Shown here: one piece after another, positions 47,048 to 56,156 of the stretch | Numbering within the stretch: the first letter of the stretch is position 1 | Layout of the letters: each line of letters begins with the position of its first letter | NCBI RefSeq assembly: GCF_019649015.1 | Contig: NZ_BLPI01000001.1 | Location: 124,001 to 188,000 of the forward strand | Length of the DNA stretch: 64,000 nucleotides | Source of the DNA: Agarivorans litoreus | Lineage (GTDB): Bacteria > Pseudomonadota > Gammaproteobacteria > Enterobacterales > Celerinatantimonadaceae | Reading direction: 5' to 3' | The notes under the pieces: generated by a model | The model's input: only the letters and a program-made list of their open reading frames with translations | Told to the model about the DNA's origin: nothing | Databases searched by the model: none | Program-made: the position numbers and the translations under genes

Positions 47048-47386
47048 TTAGTTTTCGAGTGCTGCGAATAGCGCTTGTACATCGCTGACAGCAACCGGCC
47101 TAACTACTCGTGCCACTTCCTTACCCGACTCAAGCAATATAAGTGTTGGCCAAAGCTTAACCTTAAATGCTCGTCCTAAGCGCTTACCTTTGCCGTCAAA
47201 CACCTTAATGTGTGGCAAATTTTTAGAAGATAACACCGACTCAACCGCACTGGCAGCAGCTTTACAATGGCCACACCAAGGCGCACCAAACTCTAATACT
47301 GCATATCCACTTAATGCTGCTAAATCCTCGCTGCTAGGCGCTTCTTCTTGGTACTCTGGGTTAAAACCCATCGTGCTTGCTTTCAT
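47048..47386 (-). CDS. Thioredoxin-family protein
   Basis: 112 residues with active-site WCGHC (FGAPWCGHCKAA), then VFDGKGKRLGRAFKVKLWPTLILLESGKEVARVVRP. The cis-Pro lies in KLWPTL. No signal peptide, so it is cytoplasmic. The WCGHC form rather than WCGPC is more oxidising in some relatives. I use the ATG at 47386 after GGAGG; the open frame extends 11 codons further. Confidence 0.88.
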   Translation of the reverse strand: MKASTMGFNPEYQEEAPSSEDLAALSGYAVLEFGAPWCGHCKAAASAVESVLSSKNLPHIKVFDGKGKRLGRAFKVKLWPTLILLESGKEVARVVRPVAVSDVQALFAALEN

Positions 47387-47604
47387 CGTTGTTCCTCCAA
47401 ATCGCCTAAGCTTACTCACTAGTTTAAGCTCATATAACCACGTAAAAATCTACATTACATCAACACTAAAGCATAAATAGATAAGCCGCGCTCATTACAC
47501 AGCACATAGAAAGGCAAACCTTTGCATATCTTTACATTAGTTTACCTAAACAGAAACCTAAACAACGTAAAATAGCTATTCATTTTTAAGCTCGATGGAC
47601 TCCC

Positions 47605-48702
47605 ATGTACTTACGTTATGTTTTACCGCCAGTTCTCATTATTTGCATGATCGCTCTAATAGTGATCAATCAGCAGTCTACAAATGGCAATCCAGCGCGT
47701 AGCCTTGCCCCCACTTTGGTAACAACAGAGCAAGTGCAACAACATAGCCTAGCTCAAAACCTGAGCTTAATTGGCACCCTAGATGCCGAACAGTCGGTGG
47801 CTATTGCTGCAGAAGTCAGCGGCAAGATTAATCAAATCAATGTGCGCTCTAATCAACGAGTTCAGGCAGGCGACGTGTTAGTTAAGCTAAACGACTTAAA
47901 AGCCAGTGCAGCATTGGCCGAAGCAAGAGCCTACTTGGCCGACGAGCAACGCAAACTGTATGAATTTGAACAACTGTTAAAACGTAAGGCTGTTTCGCAA
48001 ACCAGTTTTGACGCGCAACTGGCCAGCGTAACTATTGCTAAAGCACGATTACAGTCAGCGCAATCAGAGTTTGATGATCACACCCTTACTGCGCCTTTTA
48101 CTGGGGTTACTGGTTTAATCAACATCAGTAACGGTGAACTGATTAACGCAAATCAATCGCTACTCAGCTTAGACAACCTATCAAGCCTGCAACTCGACCT
48201 AAATGTGCCCGACCAATATTTGTCTCTATTATCTAAAGGCATGCCTATACAAGCCACAACCCCCGCTTGGCCGCAGCAGATCTTTGAAGGCACCATCGAC
48301 GCCATAGACCCGCGAGTAGACAGCAATACCCTTAACCTCACTGTGCGAGTTAACTTCGACAACACCAGTAAACAATTAAAACCGGGCATGATGATGCGCG
48401 CTAAGCTCACCCTGCCTGCAGCCACTCAAGCAATGATCCCAGTGCAGGCTATTGAATACTCTGGCACCAAAAGATTTGTATATGTGGTTGGAGAAAATAA
48501 TATTGCTCATCGCACCGAAGTTCAGCTAGGTGCACGTATTAATAACTACGTACTAATCGACCAAGGTTTAGCATTAAACGACAATATCGTAGTACAAGGC
48601 CTGGTGAATATTCGCGACGGCGCTCGGATTAAACAAGTTGACACCAAAGTCGCTAAATCTAAACAACTCGCCGATGAAAAAGCCACTCAGGAGCCAATTT
48701 AA
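47605..48702 (+). CDS. RND periplasmic adaptor, second system
   Basis: 365 residues. N-terminal anchor (PPVLIICMIALIVI), lipoyl motif (VAIAAEVSGKINQINVRSNQRVQAGDVLVKL), short helical hairpin, beta barrel and C-terminal domain (GARINNYVLIDQGLALNDNIVVQG). It partners with the downstream RND pump, sharing one base between the stop and the pump start. Since the pump gene carries two stops, this adaptor may have lost its partner. Confidence 0.9.
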   Translation: MYLRYVLPPVLIICMIALIVINQQSTNGNPARSLAPTLVTTEQVQQHSLAQNLSLIGTLDAEQSVAIAAEVSGKINQINVRSNQRVQAGDVLVKLNDLKASAALAEARAYLADEQRKLYEFEQLLKRKAVSQTSFDAQLASVTIAKARLQSAQSEFDDHTLTAPFTGVTGLINISNGELINANQSLLSLDNLSSLQLDLNVPDQYLSLLSKGMPIQATTPAWPQQIFEGTIDAIDPRVDSNTLNLTVRVNFDNTSKQLKPGMMMRAKLTLPAATQAMIPVQAIEYSGTKRFVYVVGENNIAHRTEVQLGARINNYVLIDQGLALNDNIVVQGLVNIRDGARIKQVDTKVAKSKQLADEKATQEPI

Positions 48703-51700
48703 TGCTGCTGTCTGACATTTCGGTAAAACGCCCTGTTGTTGCCATTGTATTAAGCTTGTTGCTGTGTGTTTTTGGTATTGCTTCGTTTAGCCAATTGGCT
48801 GTGCGAGAAATGCCAGATGTAGAAAACCCAGTGGTTACCATTAGCACCCGCTACGAAGGCGTGTCTGCCACCATTATCGACAGCCAAATAACCTCGGTAA
48901 TTGAAGACCAATTATCGGGCATTAGTGGTATTGATCAAATTGATTCCGTGTCTCGAAATGGTATGTCGCGAGTAACCGTAACCTTTTTACTCGGGTGGCC
49001 CATAACCTAAGGTGTGAGCGATGTGCGTGACGCAGTGGAGCGAGCGAAGCGTAGTTTGCCCGATGATATTACTGATCCAGTGGTGTCTAAAGATAACGGC
49101 AGCGGCGAAGCCTCTATCTATATCAACCTAAACTCCAATAAGATGGATCGCACCGAGCTAACCGACTACGCAGAGCGCGTATTGGTAGATCGTTTTAATC
49201 TTATTAGCGGAGTAAGCTCGGTAGAACTGACCGGTGCATTGTACAAAGTAATGTATGTAAAACTCGACCCCACCTTAATGGCCGGTCGATAAGTTACTCC
49301 TAGCGACATTGTTACTGCATTAAAAAGTGAAAACCTCGAATTGCCCGGCGGTGAAATAAGAAACGATACCACGGTAATGTCGGTACGCACCGAGCGACTC
49401 TATGCCGAGCCTGAAGATTTTGACTACCTGCGAATTCGAACCAGTGAAGACGGCACTCACGTTTATCTAAAAGATGTGGCCAACGTATTTGTTGGTGCCA
49501 AGAACGAAAACTCAACCTTTAAAAGTGATGGCATCTTAAACCTAAGCCTAGGCATTGTTACGCAATTAGATGCTAACCCTCTTAATGTAGCCACTATGGT
49601 TGCAAACGAGGTTGAGCGTTTACAACGTTTCGTACCCGAGGGCACCGAGTTAAAAGTAGATTACGATGCCACGGTATTTATCGACCAAGCCATCGACGAG
49701 GTTTACCAAACCTTAATGATCACCGGTGGCCTAGTAGTGTTAGTGCTATATATTTTCCTAGGCCAAGCGCGAGTAACCATTATTCCTGCGATTACCGTAC
49801 CGGTATCGCTAATTGCCACCTTTATCGCCGCACAAAGCTTCGGCTTTTCCATCAACCTAATTACTTTAATGGCGCTTATTCTTGCTATTGGTTTAGTGGT
49901 GGATGATGCAATTGTGGTAGTAGAAAATATTTACCACCACATCGAGCAAGGCACCCCGCCCTTGTTGGCAGCTTATCGCGGTACCCGTGAAGTTGGTTTT
50001 GCCGTTATTGCAACCACTTTGGTTTTAGTTATGGTGTTTTTGCCCATTGCCTACATGGACGGCATGGTAGGTAAGATGTTTACCGAGTTTTCGGTATTGT
50101 TATCGGTAGCCGTTATTTTCTCCTCGTTTATTGCACTAACTCTTACCCCTGTGCTCAGCAGTAAACTGTTGCGTCACAATGCTAAACCTAGTCGTATAAG
50201 CAAAATGATGGACGCAGCGTTCGCAAAATTGATCCCTGCTTATCAAACTCTGCTAAACAAAATTATTGCTACTCGCACAGCTGGGCCTACCGCCATTGTA
50301 TTATGTGTGCTGGGCAGTGTTGCGTTTATGCAAGCTATCCCTTCGCAACTAGCGCCGGTTGAAGACAGAGGTGTGGTATTCATCATGATCAAGGGTGCCG
50401 AAGGTACTAGCTACGACCGTATGACCACCAACATGGACCAAGTAGAGCAGCAAATTATGCCCTTGGTTGGCAATGGCGTGATTAAGTCATTCAACATGCA
50501 AACGCCAGCCTTTGGTGGCCGCGCTGGCGACAACACCGCCTTTATCATTGTTCAACTAGAAGACTGGGCAGAACGCGAACAAAACGCTGGCGACGTGGTT
50601 AACCTGCTGCGTAAAACACTGTCTAACATCGCCGACATTTCTATTCGACCTATGCAGCCAGGTTTTAGAGGAAAATCAAACGATCCTATTCAGTTTGTAT
50701 TGGCGGGTTCAAGCTTTGAGGAGCTAAACCATTGGGGCCAAGTAGTTATGCAAGCCGCCGAAGCACATCCTGCGATTAGTACGGTAGATATTAACTATTC
50801 TGAAAAAACCCCAGAGCTTATTGTAAAAATTGACCGCCAACGCGCCGCCGAGTTAGGCGTAAGTGTGAGCGACATTTCCGACACATTAGAGGTAATGTTA
50901 GGAGGTCGCAGCGAAACAACCTTTGTAGACAGAGGCGAAGAGTACGACGTTTACCTGCGCGGAGGCGAAGAAGGCTTTAACAGCGCCAGCGATTTAAGCA
51001 AAATTTACCTACGTGCAGCAAACGGTAGTTTGGTAACGCTAGATAGCGTAACCCAACTAGAAGAAATAGCCTCTGCCAGCCGACTAAGCCGCTTAGACAA
51101 ACAGCGAGCGGTGACTGTTTCGGGTACGCTTAATCAAGGCCACACTCTGGGCGAAGCACTAGACTACCTAGAACAGTTCGCCATTGAGCAGCTGCCTAGC
51201 GACATTTCCATTGCCTACAGTGGAGAATCCAAAGACTATAAAGAAAATCAAAGCAGTACCTTTATTATTTTCTGCTTAGCCATATTAGTTGCCTATTTAG
51301 TGCTTGCCGCCCAATTTGAAAGCTTTATCAACCCAATGGTGGTAATGCTTACCGTACCGATGGGAATATTTGGTGGCCTAGCAGGCATGTATTTAATGGG
51401 CGAAAGCCTCAATATTTACAGCCAAATAGCCATGATCATGCTTATTGGTATGGTAACCAAAAATGGCATTCTCATTGTTGAGTACGCCAACCAACTTCGT
51501 GACCGAGGTATTGAGTTTAACCAAGCAATTGTGCAAGCAGCATCAAGGCGCTTACGCCCAATTACCATGACAGCCTTTACCACGGTAGCTGGTGCAATCC
51601 CCTTAATTGTCTCTACTGGAGCGGGAGCAGAAAGCCGTATCTCAGTAGGTACAGTGGTATTGTTCGGAATGGCCTTTGCCTCGATTGTAAGCTTACTGGT

Positions 51701-51809
51701 GATACCGGCAATGTATCAGCTATTAGCACGCTCAACCCACTCTCCAGGCCATGTTGGCGAGCAACTTAATCAGCAAATCGCTGCCGACAAACAAGCCACT
51801 AAGGTTTAA
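48702..51809 (+). pseudogene. RND efflux pump gene with two in-frame TAA codons
   Basis: A single frame of 1035 codons would encode a normal HAE1-type pump, starting MLLSDISVKRPVVAIVLSLL and including GLVVDDAIVVVENI and GMVTKNGILIVEYAN. It is interrupted by TAA at 49008-49010 (between LLGWPIT and GVSDVRDA) and TAA at 49290-49292 (between LMAGR and VTPSDIV). The frame is otherwise intact. Both stops sit where Gln would fit, so each could be a single C-to-T change from CAA. Likely inactive; sequencing error or recoding cannot be excluded from the bases alone. Confidence 0.8.
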
Positions 51810-51826
51810 GGTTTAAGCCCTAAAGA

Positions 51827-51862
51827 CTAACAGGCCAAAGCAAACTTGCTTTGGCCTGTTAG
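51827..51862. terminator. Long hairpin between the RND and M20 genes
   Basis: A near-perfect dyad of about 15 bp per arm (CTAACAGGCCAAAGC / GCTTTGGCCTGTTAG) with a small loop. It lies between convergent genes. The T run is missing, so its terminator function is less certain. Confidence 0.5.
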
Positions 51863-51953
51863 TCGACAGCAGTTAGTCTATCTAAAGCAATATCATGCTT
51901 TACAGGGTGATCTATGCACCAAATATCATGATTATTTTGCCCAATTTAAAAGG

Positions 51954-53477
51954 TTAATCTTCAGGATCAAAATCATCGTCTTCAGCTTGCTTAGTTACCG
52001 CTTCCTTGAGGTCACCTATAGTGCCATGCTTACGCATAGCATCGGGCAGACCTACAGGCTCTTTTATAATATCGGGAAGCGGAGAAACATAAGTAAAGCC
52101 CTGTGTACGTTTGTCAAAGTCTGCCTTCATATCTTCACGTAACGCTTCATCAGTCAGAATATCAGCACCAGTAAGCGCTAACACTTGAGCAGCTGTCATA
52201 GCGGCCTTATAACCAATACTCGTTCCATGAGAGGCGGTGGCCATCCAAGTATGAACACTAATACCTTCGGGTATGCTCGGCATAACAACCCCCATGGTTG
52301 GTACAATCCAACTAATATCACCCACATCTGTGCTCCCACCCACTTTGGGCTCGTTGGGAAGAGGAAGGACCGATGTTGTCATACCGGTGGGTGTAACGCC
52401 CGCTACAGTCTGAATCGCTTTTGCAAAGTCTTGCTCTTCCTTTGTGAATTTTGGAACACCAACCAATTCAAAGTGCTTTTGCACTCTTTCAGCCATCGGT
52501 GTATTTGGTAACAAGTCATACATACCGTAATAATCCACCGCTAATGCTTTGGTTTGGGTCATAAGAGCTGCCCCCTCTGCCATTTCCTTAATCCAAGCTA
52601 CTCCAGCATCAACATCGGCACGGGATGCCTCACGGAAAGTCAATTTAACTGATGCCTTTTCTGGAACAATATTAGGCGAGATTCCTCCATTTGTTATCAC
52701 ATAGTGTATCCGAGCCGTTGGTTTAACATGCTCGCGCATGCTATTCACACCATGAAGAAAAAGTTCAACAGCATCCAAGGCACTGCGCCCCAACCAAGGA
52801 CTTTGTCCTGCATGTGCAGTTACACCGGTGAACTCTATATACATCTGGCTTTGGGCTGTAGTCGCGATGTTCGCAACCATGGCAACGTCCAGCGGGTGTG
52901 AGTGCAACATAGCGTCAAGATCATTGAAAACGCCTTCGCGAGCCATATAAACTTTTGCCCCCTCGGTTTCCTCAGCCGCCCCGCCATAAACACGCAAAGT
53001 CCCCTTAATCCCTTTCTCCTGCATGATATTTTTTAACGACAAGGCTGCACCAAGAGCACTTGCACCTATCAGATTATGACCACAAGCATGCCCTGCGGTA
53101 ATACCATCATTTCGCGGTTGTTTCATTGCTACGGGTTGGTTCCCTAACCCCGGAAGTGCATCGTACTCCATCATGATTCCCAACTTCGGCTCCCCGGAGC
53201 CGTACTCGGCTATGAATGCTGTGGGTACGTTTCCTGTACCTTCACTTGTGATCTTAAAACCGTGTTTTTCCAGCTCACTTTTCAAGTAAGCTGAAGAACT
53301 CTCTTCAAACAATGAAATCTCGGACAGATCCCAAAGTTTTTGAGCCGCTTTTTCTATCGTCGGTTTCATCTCCTCAACAGCTTCTAGCACCTGTTCAGAT
53401 GGTAGCGCAGCCATCGCCGAGTTAGCCAACAGTGCACATAGTGCATGTCCCAATAGTAAAGTAGATCGTATTTTCAT
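51954..53477 (-). CDS. Periplasmic M20-family amidohydrolase (AbgB-like)
   Basis: 507 residues with a signal peptide (MKIRSTLLLGHALCALLANS ending near AMAA). M20 metallopeptidase domain with metal-ligand segments DGITAGHACGHN and GGAAEETEGAKV, dimerisation insert after GVTAHAGQSPW, and the late His in ATASHGTSIG. It resembles the p-aminobenzoyl-glutamate hydrolase / M20D amidohydrolase group, but the substrate is unknown. The C-terminus ends in an acidic tail (QAEDDDFDPED). Promoter adjoins the intron remnant; the gene is outside the cassette cluster. Confidence 0.85.
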   Translation of the reverse strand: MKIRSTLLLGHALCALLANSAMAALPSEQVLEAVEEMKPTIEKAAQKLWDLSEISLFEESSSAYLKSELEKHGFKITSEGTGNVPTAFIAEYGSGEPKLGIMMEYDALPGLGNQPVAMKQPRNDGITAGHACGHNLIGASALGAALSLKNIMQEKGIKGTLRVYGGAAEETEGAKVYMAREGVFNDLDAMLHSHPLDVAMVANIATTAQSQMYIEFTGVTAHAGQSPWLGRSALDAVELFLHGVNSMREHVKPTARIHYVITNGGISPNIVPEKASVKLTFREASRADVDAGVAWIKEMAEGAALMTQTKALAVDYYGMYDLLPNTPMAERVQKHFELVGVPKFTKEEQDFAKAIQTVAGVTPTGMTTSVLPLPNEPKVGGSTDVGDISWIVPTMGVVMPSIPEGISVHTWMATASHGTSIGYKAAMTAAQVLALTGADILTDEALREDMKADFDKRTQGFTYVSPLPDIIKEPVGLPDAMRKHGTIGDLKEAVTKQAEDDDFDPED

Positions 53478-53501
53478 GGTTTATCCTTCCTTCACTTCGA
53501 T

Positions 53502-53574
53502 GTGAAACGCCCTGTGCGGAGCCGCATGCAGGGTGTTGTGGGGGCTGGAGGCTAGATACCTCCGGCTGCCCGAT
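53502..53574 (+). mobile_element. Group II intron 3'-end remnant (domains V/VI)
   Basis: The sequence GTGAAACGCCCTGTGCGGAG and following bases fold into a domain-V-like hairpin (CGCCCTG with CAGGGTG), then a second hairpin around GGAGG / CCTCC ending TGCCCGAT, the layout seen just after group II intron reverse-transcriptase genes. No reverse transcriptase is present; the 5' part is missing, as the M20 promoter begins directly. It lies where the attC site of the 111-residue cassette should be and opposite in orientation to the cassettes, as reported for IIC-attC introns. Recognised by eye only. Confidence 0.55.
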
Positions 53575-53582
53575 TACATGTT

Positions 53583-53918
53583 TTACTCAATTAATGGTAC
53601 CCAGCTACCGGAAACTAGCGTTTCTAGTTTGCCCCATTGTGGATTACCAGTGTTTCTACCAACCACTCTTACAGGATTAATTCTATCGTGTTGGCAGAAC
53701 TCCATTGGGTCAGAAATCTCTTGCCAATCACTGGCTTTAACTCCGTAATCTTCTTCCGCTATTTCATAGACAATTTCAGCTGTATCTTGCAGATAGTCAG
53801 CTGTAGCTGATGAATCAACTTCCTTGTTGTACTCGAAGAGATAAACGCCATCTTCACACTCGTAGAGCATAATACGTTTCACTTCTTCGTTGCCTGATAC
53901 TTTTGCAATTTTTCTCAT
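53583..53918 (-). CDS. Cassette-encoded protein, 111 residues, unknown
   Basis: Hypothetical protein starting at the ATG at 53918 (MRKIAKVSGNEEVKRIMLYE). The frame opens 29 codons further up, but that stretch is the attC site translated. Acidic and soluble; no membrane helix or signal peptide. It lies directly after an attC-like site, as a cassette gene should. No ribosome site is obvious, which is common in cassettes. I do not recognise the family. Confidence 0.65.
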   Translation of the reverse strand: MRKIAKVSGNEEVKRIMLYECEDGVYLFEYNKEVDSSATADYLQDTAEIVYEIAEEDYGVKASDWQEISDPMEFCQHDRINPVRVVGRNTGNPQWGKLETLVSGSWVPLIE

Positions 53919-53930
53919 ACTGGTGACATG

Positions 53931-53980
53931 TAACGCCTCAATCAGCCGGCGCGTTAGCAGTCGGCTGGATTGAATTGTTA
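53931..53980 (-). other. attC-like recombination site 1
   Basis: On the minus strand it starts TAACAATTCAATCC and ends GAGGCGTTA. The arms TCAATCAGCCG and CGGCTGGATTGA pair with one unpaired extra base, the extrahelical base typical of attC. About 50 bp, a short attC. The stop codon of the DUF2971 gene lies inside it. Confidence 0.75.
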
Positions 53981-54936
53981 TGACTTGATTCGGAATTAAA
54001 CTCAATTTTCTCAGGAACCATCGCGAACTTATTATGCGATAGTTTCATAATGTATATATCTATATTTTTTGCTCGTGCAATCTCAATAATCTGTTTTCTA
54101 TTTTCATCGGATATCTTTGAGCCTAAATACAAAGCCTTTGGCTTTGGAGCTGCATAATTTAATGATGGATCGGAAGGGCTAAACGGTAAAATCAACCTCC
54201 ATTCATGCTCATAACTCCAATCTTTGGCTTTGTGAATAGAGGCAATAATGCCAAATAAATTATTGAACCCACCAGATTCTTTCTGCTCATTAAAGAATGC
54301 TGTTGCATCGAATAAATTATCGTCATATAAAACCGGCCAAATACATCTTGAGCGTATATCTGAAATTCCAAGCTCAGGAAAATCATACTCCATTACGAAT
54401 CCTGTATGGTTTTCACTATAGTGAGACCACATTAACATTGAATCTACACGCTCACTAAATGAACATATTTTATACCCTTGCTTTATAGCGTCATTAAAGC
54501 GTTCATTCATTTCAATAATTTGATTGGCCGTAAATTCATTTAACACCTCATAAAGCTTCTCTGCCATATCTGGTTCTATAGATGTATCTGTATGATTAGC
54601 AGCTATATCTATGAGTGATTTTAGAGGGTTAGTAGATGTAGTTACTCGATCTATGTCTTTCTGGTTGAATATGCTTTCATCAGATTCATTTATAGAGTTC
54701 TGGCTAAAATCAAAACATAGTGAAGAATCATAAGGGTCATTGAAGTCTGCTGCGTTGGAGCACCAAACAGTATCCTCCATCAGATTGTTTAGGGCGAAAT
54801 CGTTTACTGCCCTGTATTTGTATAGCTTATTAGGGATATATTTTTGCTTTAGCTCTATTGCAGCATTTACATCCAAATCTTGTTGTCGATGACTAAAAAA
54901 TAACTTTTTAAGATCCACTATCCAATCTGAATTCAT
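53938..54936 (-). CDS. DUF2971 family protein (cassette gene)
   Basis: 332 residues. The opening KLYKYRAVNDFALNNL with VWCSNAADFNDPYDSSLCF is the DUF2971 signature; later MLMWSHYSENHTGFVMEYDF and WSYEHEWRLILPF fit as well. Function unknown; several members sit in defence or mobile contexts. The last residues NSIQPTANAPAD are encoded by the attC site, a tail frequently seen in integron cassette proteins. It starts 19 bp after attC site 2. AT-rich compared with its neighbours, as expected of acquired DNA. Confidence 0.85.
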   Translation of the reverse strand: MNSDWIVDLKKLFFSHRQQDLDVNAAIELKQKYIPNKLYKYRAVNDFALNNLMEDTVWCSNAADFNDPYDSSLCFDFSQNSINESDESIFNQKDIDRVTTSTNPLKSLIDIAANHTDTSIEPDMAEKLYEVLNEFTANQIIEMNERFNDAIKQGYKICSFSERVDSMLMWSHYSENHTGFVMEYDFPELGISDIRSRCIWPVLYDDNLFDATAFFNEQKESGGFNNLFGIIASIHKAKDWSYEHEWRLILPFSPSDPSLNYAAPKPKALYLGSKISDENRKQIIEIARAKNIDIYIMKLSHNKFAMVPEKIEFNSESSHNNSIQPTANAPAD

Positions 54937-54954
54937 TGCTCACCTATAGAGTCA

Positions 54955-55050
54955 TAACGCCGTGCACAACTGCGAAGGCACTTGGCGATTTTTGTGCGTG
55001 TTTTTGCACAAAAAGTGCCGAGTGCCTGAGTCGGTTGCTGCACTTTGTTA
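54955..55050 (-). other. attC-like recombination site 2
   Basis: A 96-bp imperfect inverted repeat. On the minus strand it begins TAACAAAGTGCAGCAACC and ends GTGCACGGCGTTA. The arms pair over about 40 bases, with an extra base (GTGCAGCAAC against GTGCACAAC) and mismatches as in Vibrio-type attC, and a T-rich loop. Directly precedes the DUF2971 gene. Confidence 0.85.
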
Positions 55051-55172
55051 AGGTGCTGGAACTTGACGACCCACAGGGTTGTGCTTTTTAAAATTTCTAA
55101 TGTAACCGCTAAATCGAACCATTGTTGCCCAGCTTTAAAAAGCCGTAACAAAAGCAACCGTAAATAATAAAT

Positions 55173-55310
55173 TTAGCACCAAACTTGATAGAGCCGTATT
55201 TGAAGTGGCTTTATACCTAACCGCAGCAAGGAAACCACAAAACAAACGACTACAAAATAACTTACCCAAACCGAAAGCGCTGCGCTACTGCTTTTAACGT
55301 GAAAGAGCAT
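55173..55310 (-). CDS. Small cassette ORF, 45 residues, one membrane helix
   Basis: Starts MLFHVKSSSAALSVWVSYFV and has one hydrophobic helix (VWVSYFVVVCFVVSLLRLG), then a basic tail ending YQVWC. After the TAA at 55173-55175 the same frame stays open through RLLLLRLFKAGQQWFDLAV and into attC site 2, which suggests that a longer cassette protein was cut by a stop. No good ribosome site. Unknown function; expression doubtful. Confidence 0.35.
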   Translation of the reverse strand: MLFHVKSSSAALSVWVSYFVVVCFVVSLLRLGIKPLQIRLYQVWC

Positions 55311-55495
55311 GATGCTACTGACACAACAAACGACTGATACTTTTTAACGAGCCTAAGAACTAAACCGCAGCGAATTGGCCGAAAATGCTAAAAAATGATT
55401 GAGATAAAAAATTACCCCACAAACCGCTGCGCCACGAAACCAAACGACCAATTATTACTTTCAGACTCAACGAAGCCGACCAGCCGATAGCACTT

Positions 55496-55584
55496 TAACG
55501 CCAATGCACAGCGGCGAGGTACGAGTCCAAGGCCCACCCGAGCTTGCGAGGGAGTCTTTGGGCCTGCGCTGCTGCTAATTGTTA
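55496..55584 (-). other. attC-like recombination site 3
   Basis: On the minus strand it begins TAACAATTAGCAGCAGCGC and ends GTGCATTGGCGTTA, about 89 bp. Outer arms (GCAGCAGCGC with the GCCGCTGTGC side) and an inner AGGCCC / GGGCCT stem make a long imperfect hairpin. Same orientation as sites 1 and 2. Confidence 0.75.
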
Positions 55585-55934
55585 TGGCAACGCACTTTGT
55601 GATGGATTGATATTGCTTTAACCACCACGAAAAGTGTTGCCCAGATTGCCAGTAAAATACCCACTGACAGCTAATTTAACGAGCCACTTTAAAAGTGGCA
55701 ACCAATATTACCGCAGCCTTTGCCGCGATACTTAAACCTGCGAAATTGTTGCAGATTTAAAGCAGCATAAAACCAGCAGCTTTGATAAAACTAAAACAAT
55801 TTTGCTAGTTTGTGGCTGCAACTGAAAGCACTTAACTAAACGAACTACCTTACTTAGCAGACCACATTTTTTAACTTACCGGAATAATGGCTGCGCCCCA
55901 TTCCGATTAAAATCAAAAGGCCATAACATCTTAT
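55585..55934 (-). other. Cassette without a recognisable gene
   Basis: This 350-bp stretch lies between attC site 3 and a second GTTATGGC boundary motif (minus strand, about 55921-55928). Only very short frames occur; one on the minus strand reads LLAIWATLFVVVKAISI, a lone hydrophobic helix. A small GCCACTTT / AAAGTGGC hairpin is at 55683-55699. It looks like a non-coding or decayed first cassette, with its boundary or an attI-like site at about 55925. Confidence 0.45.
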
Positions 55935-55978
55935 TAAAAGGAAAAATTCCTTGTTTAAACAAGGAATTTTTCCTTTTA
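55935..55978. repeat. 44-bp perfect palindrome at the cassette cluster edge
   Basis: Each arm is 22 bp with no mismatch and no loop; the centre is GTTTAAAC and the arms include AAGGAATTTTTCC. It lies immediately outside the last cassette boundary. It could be a bidirectional terminator, but the tails are not T-rich beyond the arms. Confidence 0.85.
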
Positions 55979-55994
55979 TCACACATTTATTGCA

Positions 55995-56099
55995 ATGAAG
56001 ATTATCACTAAAACCTATTCAATTCAGCAAACTAGCCAACACATTGATAAAAAACTCATGGCGAAAGTATGCAAGCAGTTGGGGAAAGAAGGAAAGTAA
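55995..56099 (+). CDS. Possible 34-residue ORF next to the palindrome
   Basis: ATG-started frame MKIITKTYSIQQTSQHIDKK ending QLGKEGK, very basic, immediately followed by a strong terminator. There is no Shine-Dalgarno sequence. The terminator placement is suggestive, but the hairpin also serves the opposite gene, so support is weak. Confidence 0.2.
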   Translation: MKIITKTYSIQQTSQHIDKKLMAKVCKQLGKEGK

Positions 56100-56130
56100 A
56101 AAGCACTGGGTGAATAGCCAGTGCTTTTTT
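56098..56130. terminator. Terminator of the guanidine/urea operon
   Basis: Stem AAAAAGCACTGG / CCAGTGCTTTTT with an 8-base loop and T runs on both strands. It lies 27 bp after the atzF stop and can also stop plus-strand transcripts. Confidence 0.85.
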
Positions 56131-56156
56131 TGGTTGAGCGTTTTAACTACTGCTTA

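Noticed and set aside
48702-51809. General reassignment of TAA to Gln in this organism
   Set aside because: TAA ends many intact genes in the window (for example tolQ, pxpB and the TAXI gene), so a genome-wide code change is excluded.
53919-54005. 29-residue N-terminal extension of the 111-residue cassette protein
   Set aside because: The stretch is the attC hairpin translated; the protein-like sequence starts at the ATG at 53918.
54933-55157. 74-codon minus-strand ORF as an independent gene
   Set aside because: Its second half is the attC site read through, and it has no start signal; it is better explained as the tail of a broken cassette ORF.
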